Below are positions 61,251 to 64,000 of a stretch of 64,000 bases of DNA, piece by piece. Origin of the DNA: Lomentospora prolificans (Eukaryota; Ascomycota; Sordariomycetes; Microascales; Microascaceae). Within the stretch, counting starts at the first letter, position 1, and every line of letters starts with the position of its first letter. Location of the stretch: contig JARFXM010000007.1 in NCBI GenBank assembly GCA_029532625.1, positions 496,001 to 560,000 on the forward strand, read 5' to 3'. The position numbers and the translations under genes were made by a program. Under the pieces are notes generated by a model. It searched no databases, was not told the origin of the DNA, and saw only the letters and a list, made by a program, of their open reading frames with translations.

Positions 61251-62067
61251 CATGTAGTAAATTCCTAGGAACCGGGCAGTGTCGCCGCCCTGCGCTGCGC
61301 TTGCTGCCAGACTGGCTCTGGCTCCAGCCCAGGCTATTGTTCGCTCCCCCTCTTGGCGGTTTCTTTGCCCTCCTTTGTTCATGTTGCTTCTTGTGCTCCG
61401 TAGTACTGCCGTCGCCTCTACGGCCCACACCTCCCACATTCCGGACCCTCTACCGGCCCTCCCTCCCCTGTCTCTTCTCACCCCATCTATATCACGAGCC
61501 CACCCACCCTCATCTCGATCTCACTTTTGTCCTCCTTCCCTTTCCTTCCTCACGAGTACTTCGTCCAATTTTCTCTTCTCTTTACCCTCTTAAAGCGGTC
61601 GCAGGGCGTGTAAACAGCTAATTCCTTGATTACAGACCGCCAGCACCGTCACCACCTCGTACCCTTCTTCTTCCTCTTTTTCTCTTCCCGGCACCTCATT
61701 CTTGGATTTTACCCTTCTCCGTCCTCATCTTTCAGCCGCCCTCCGAGCTTCTTCGTCGCGCACCCCCAGTCTTCCCGCGTACCTGTCTCCCGGTTTTCAA
61801 AGGACATAAGCACTTACCCATCCGCACTCCCAGAAGCCAGACAACAGCTGGACCTTACTTACCCCCCATCTGCCCTGCGGGAACGTATCTAAGCTCAACT
61901 TACCAACTATATATATATATATATATGTTCTCTTGGTCCTAGTGCTACTCCATCTTCTTTGGTACCCCTCTTCTTTCGGAACAGGTTTTTCGGAAAGCTC
62001 ATCACGAAGGTTCCGACGAATACAGCTCTGCCCATTTTTACTCCTCCCTCCTCAGATCAAATCCAAC
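61251..62067 (+). promoter_or_regulatory. Pyrimidine-rich upstream/leader region of the 62068 gene
   Basis: About 61330-61850 is strongly C/T-rich, typical of fungal leaders. A TA repeat (61908-61926) follows. An in-frame upstream ATG at 61933 would extend the protein by 45 residues, but that part translates to leader-like sequence, so I treat it as untranslated. Confidence 0.45.
61908..61926. repeat. TA dinucleotide repeat
   Basis: Nineteen nt of alternating TA, 140 bp upstream of the chosen start of the downstream gene. Confidence 0.9.
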
Positions 62068-63102
62068 ATGCCTCCTCAACTATTACCCGCCTCCGCCGCG
62101 GCCTTTGCGCCGAGGGCTTCCTCCGTCAATGTGGTGTTGGGCTCCAAGGTCGAGCCCTGGCTGACTCAGACTCTGAAGCGTGTCAATAGGGTGAAGCGCC
62201 CTCTCAACAGCGTCCCCCAGCACCAGAGATGCCTTACCGAGATCCTCTCGTCGCCCAACGCCATCTGGACTTTAACTTCAATCATGCTCCCCAAAGCCCC
62301 CGAGTCCGAGCTGCGCAAGGACTCCAATCCTCTCGTTGAGGCTCTCTTCAACTACCAGCTCCTCCACGTCGAAGCCTACATCGTGCATGTCGACATGGTC
62401 CTCCGCAACGAAGTCGCATTCAAGCTCACTACCGAATCCATCGATGCGCTCGTCGAGTTCCACAAGGACATCTTCTGTGTTGACACCAAGGCCAATACCT
62501 ATGACTGGCCCGAGAAGGAGCAGCAGTGCAAGAAGCTCCATGAGGATTTTGTGCAAGCCATCAACAGGTTTGTCTTCCGGACTCACGTCTCGGCACTCGA
62601 GGGACTAGAAGAGGGGGGTGTCGGCGAGTTACTTTGCGGCAAGAGCGAGGAAGTGAAGAACTCGATCGAAGGCCTCATGAAGCAACTACTTCCCCCGCCA
62701 CCCAAGATCGTCGAACCCATCCGACAGGCCCCTCCTCTCCTGCCTAGCTCGCCAGTCACAGCGGCCATGTGGTCCCAGCCGACCCCTGCGACAAGCCTTC
62801 CCGCAGTTGAGGCGTGGAGAATTCTTCCCTCGAGCCCTAGCATTGCGTCAACGTCAGGCGATTCGGTCGGCTCTTATTGGGCGCCCATGGGCATGAGCGA
62901 AGTTCAGCTTCCTTCTCCCACGCCGGCGTACAGCCCTCCTTTCACGGCGCCTGGGCTTTACTACAGCGCGCCGACCGTGACAGCGGGCATCTCGGCTGCA
63001 ATGCCTCTGCCTAGCATGCTGGCGCCCGCGCAATGCGGCGTCCACACGGGTTATGGCAACTTTGGCTGGGATCGCTACCAGGAGTACACGTCGATAATGT
63101 GA
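62068..63102 (+). CDS. Hypothetical protein with Pro/Ser-rich C-terminal half (344 aa)
   Basis: Single exon of 344 aa starting MPPQLLPASAA at 62068; the codons are strongly C/G-ending, as in the confident genes. Residues about 20-210 are predicted helical and charged (WLTQTLKRVNRVKRPLNSVPQ, then DSNPLVEALFNYQLLHVEAY and EFHKDIFCVDTK), compatible with a compact interaction domain. From about 210 the protein is Pro/Ser/Ala-rich and probably disordered, ending in GNFGWDRYQEYTSIM. There is no signal peptide, transmembrane segment or recognised catalytic motif. I do not recognise the family; it may be a lineage-restricted regulatory protein. The start was preferred over the in-frame ATG at 61933 because coding character and the TCCAACATG context begin here. 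Confidence 0.75.
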   Translation: MPPQLLPASAAAFAPRASSVNVVLGSKVEPWLTQTLKRVNRVKRPLNSVPQHQRCLTEILSSPNAIWTLTSIMLPKAPESELRKDSNPLVEALFNYQLLHVEAYIVHVDMVLRNEVAFKLTTESIDALVEFHKDIFCVDTKANTYDWPEKEQQCKKLHEDFVQAINRFVFRTHVSALEGLEEGGVGELLCGKSEEVKNSIEGLMKQLLPPPPKIVEPIRQAPPLLPSSPVTAAMWSQPTPATSLPAVEAWRILPSSPSIASTSGDSVGSYWAPMGMSEVQLPSPTPAYSPPFTAPGLYYSAPTVTAGISAAMPLPSMLAPAQCGVHTGYGNFGWDRYQEYTSIM

Positions 63103-64000
63103 CAATCAGGGCCCGCTGCTGGAGACGATTATCCTGTGGTTACGACCTCGTGAAAAGAAAAGCCAAAAAATCCTGCCCTCGGACATTCCCACCTCGTTTT
63201 CCTGGAGAAAAAGGTTTAGAGGATTGCTGTTGCGCGTGCTATTCCCATTGTTGACGGCATATACCATCTACCACACGGCTTGAAAGGCATTTAACTAGGC
63301 GTTCTTTTTGGCGTTCTTTTTCTACTAGGGGTTTGCATCACTGAGGACTGGAGCAATGCAGCGAGCGAGAGTCATGTTTCTTTTTTCGACTTATAGCCCG
63401 GAGAAACAAACGACACGGGAGGTCTACCGGATTCGTCAAACCGCCAGCCGGTTGTAAGGGGTTCTCGCGTATAAGTTGTTGACGGCAACACTTGGACTCG
63501 GATCCCTGCAGCGGGCATACATTTTGATCCCGATAGGGAAGATGGCATTTGGCAGGCAGGGCAGGATAAACCCTCATCACATCAACAATGGGTTCTTGGG
63601 TTTTACGGGTCGGGAGGCATTTCTTTTCTTTTCCTAAGATTTTCCTTTGTTGAGTGCGCGTTTACCACTTCCCTCTCTTACACCAGCCCCTTTTTTTTTT
63701 CTTTTCTTTTCTTCTTCCCTTGTTCTTTCTCCTTCGTCAAAGAGGATCGCAGCAATGCAACCCACCAATCCACGGCTCGGCCAGAAGCCGGGACAGACGC
63801 CATCTTTTCAGCCTTTTTTGCTTCTTGCTTTTTCTATATCCAGCATCTTTTCCTTTGTTAAACTCTCTCATATTTTTTTTTATTGAGTTATGGGTCCACG
63901 GCATATTTTGAGGTTTTACACGGCATAAAGAGAGGTCTTCTTAGAGCATGATACCCCCCCAATTCGGTCACAGGTTGTGGGTGCAAAGGATACCCACTGG
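63103..64000. other. 3' flank of the 62068 gene and window end
   Basis: T/C-rich stretches around 63685-63880 on the + strand resemble another leader or a terminator region. No gene supported before the window ends. Confidence 0.4.

Noticed and set aside
61933..62067. 45-residue N-terminal extension of the 62068 gene
   Set aside because: Translation of a pyrimidine-rich leader without coding bias; the ATG at 62068 has better context and starts the biased coding sequence.

Overview
This window is nuclear DNA of a filamentous ascomycete (Pezizomycotina; a Sordariomycete seems most likely, but the species cannot be fixed from sequence alone). Supporting signs are short introns, mostly 49-135 nt, with GT...CTRAC/CTAAT...YAG signals; C-ending codons in the genes; fungal-specific families (C2H2 plus fungal-specific transcription factor domain, GH16 GPI wall enzyme, BAR-PH-GRAM-VASt sterol-transfer protein); and dispersed single-copy housekeeping genes with no operons. 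No prokaryotic feature, CRISPR array, rRNA, confident tRNA or intact transposon was seen.

Layout. 1-9960 holds no gene I can support. 10264-13003 (+) is an ADR1/AmdX-type C2H2 transcription factor. 15871-17134 (+) is a secreted, probably GPI-anchored GH16 glycosidase/transglycosylase. 18114-18552 (+) is a three-exon microgene for a 78-residue CYSTM (cysteine-rich tail) protein; each exon is too short to stand out as an open frame. Around 18765-19200 (-) is a possible broken gene. 20281-21211 (-) is the Golgi GTPase Arl1, divergent from ribosomal protein eL39 at 21934-22502 (+). 23635-24398 (-) is Skp1. 28325-30430 (+) is the GPI mannosyltransferase Smp3, convergent with a single-pass membrane protein carrying a cysteine-rich, possibly PAN/Apple-like, ectodomain (31805-32630, -). 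After an 8.6 kb gene-poor stretch come ribosomal protein uL1/L10a (41285-42142, -; four exons including one of 12 nt), divergent from a THADA/Trm732 homologue (42617-47678, +), which is convergent with a Sip3/Lam-type sterol-transfer protein (48138-52282, -). After a further 9.8 kb gene-poor stretch, 62068-63102 (+) encodes a 344-residue protein of unknown function.

Themes. Translation (eL39, uL1, tRNA methylation partner Trm732), ubiquitin ligase function (Skp1), Golgi/ER traffic and lipids (Arl1, Sip3/Lam), GPI anchor synthesis (Smp3) and a probable GPI client (GH16) are all present, but as ordinary neighbours rather than a cluster with one job. Gene structures were built by hand from splice signals and reading-frame continuity; for the conserved genes the joined products match the expected family lengths (eL39 51 aa, uL1 217 aa, Arl1 180 aa, Skp1 172 aa).

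More than half of the window is intergenic. Those stretches contain microsatellites, homopolymer runs of 20-32 nt, pyrimidine-rich leaders and a few short coding-like frames that I flag as tentative. I did not find convincing evidence of a new multi-gene system; the most useful finds are the hidden CYSTM gene, the 6, 7 and 12 nt exons in the ribosomal protein genes, and matching CACGTG sites in the two ribosomal protein promoters.
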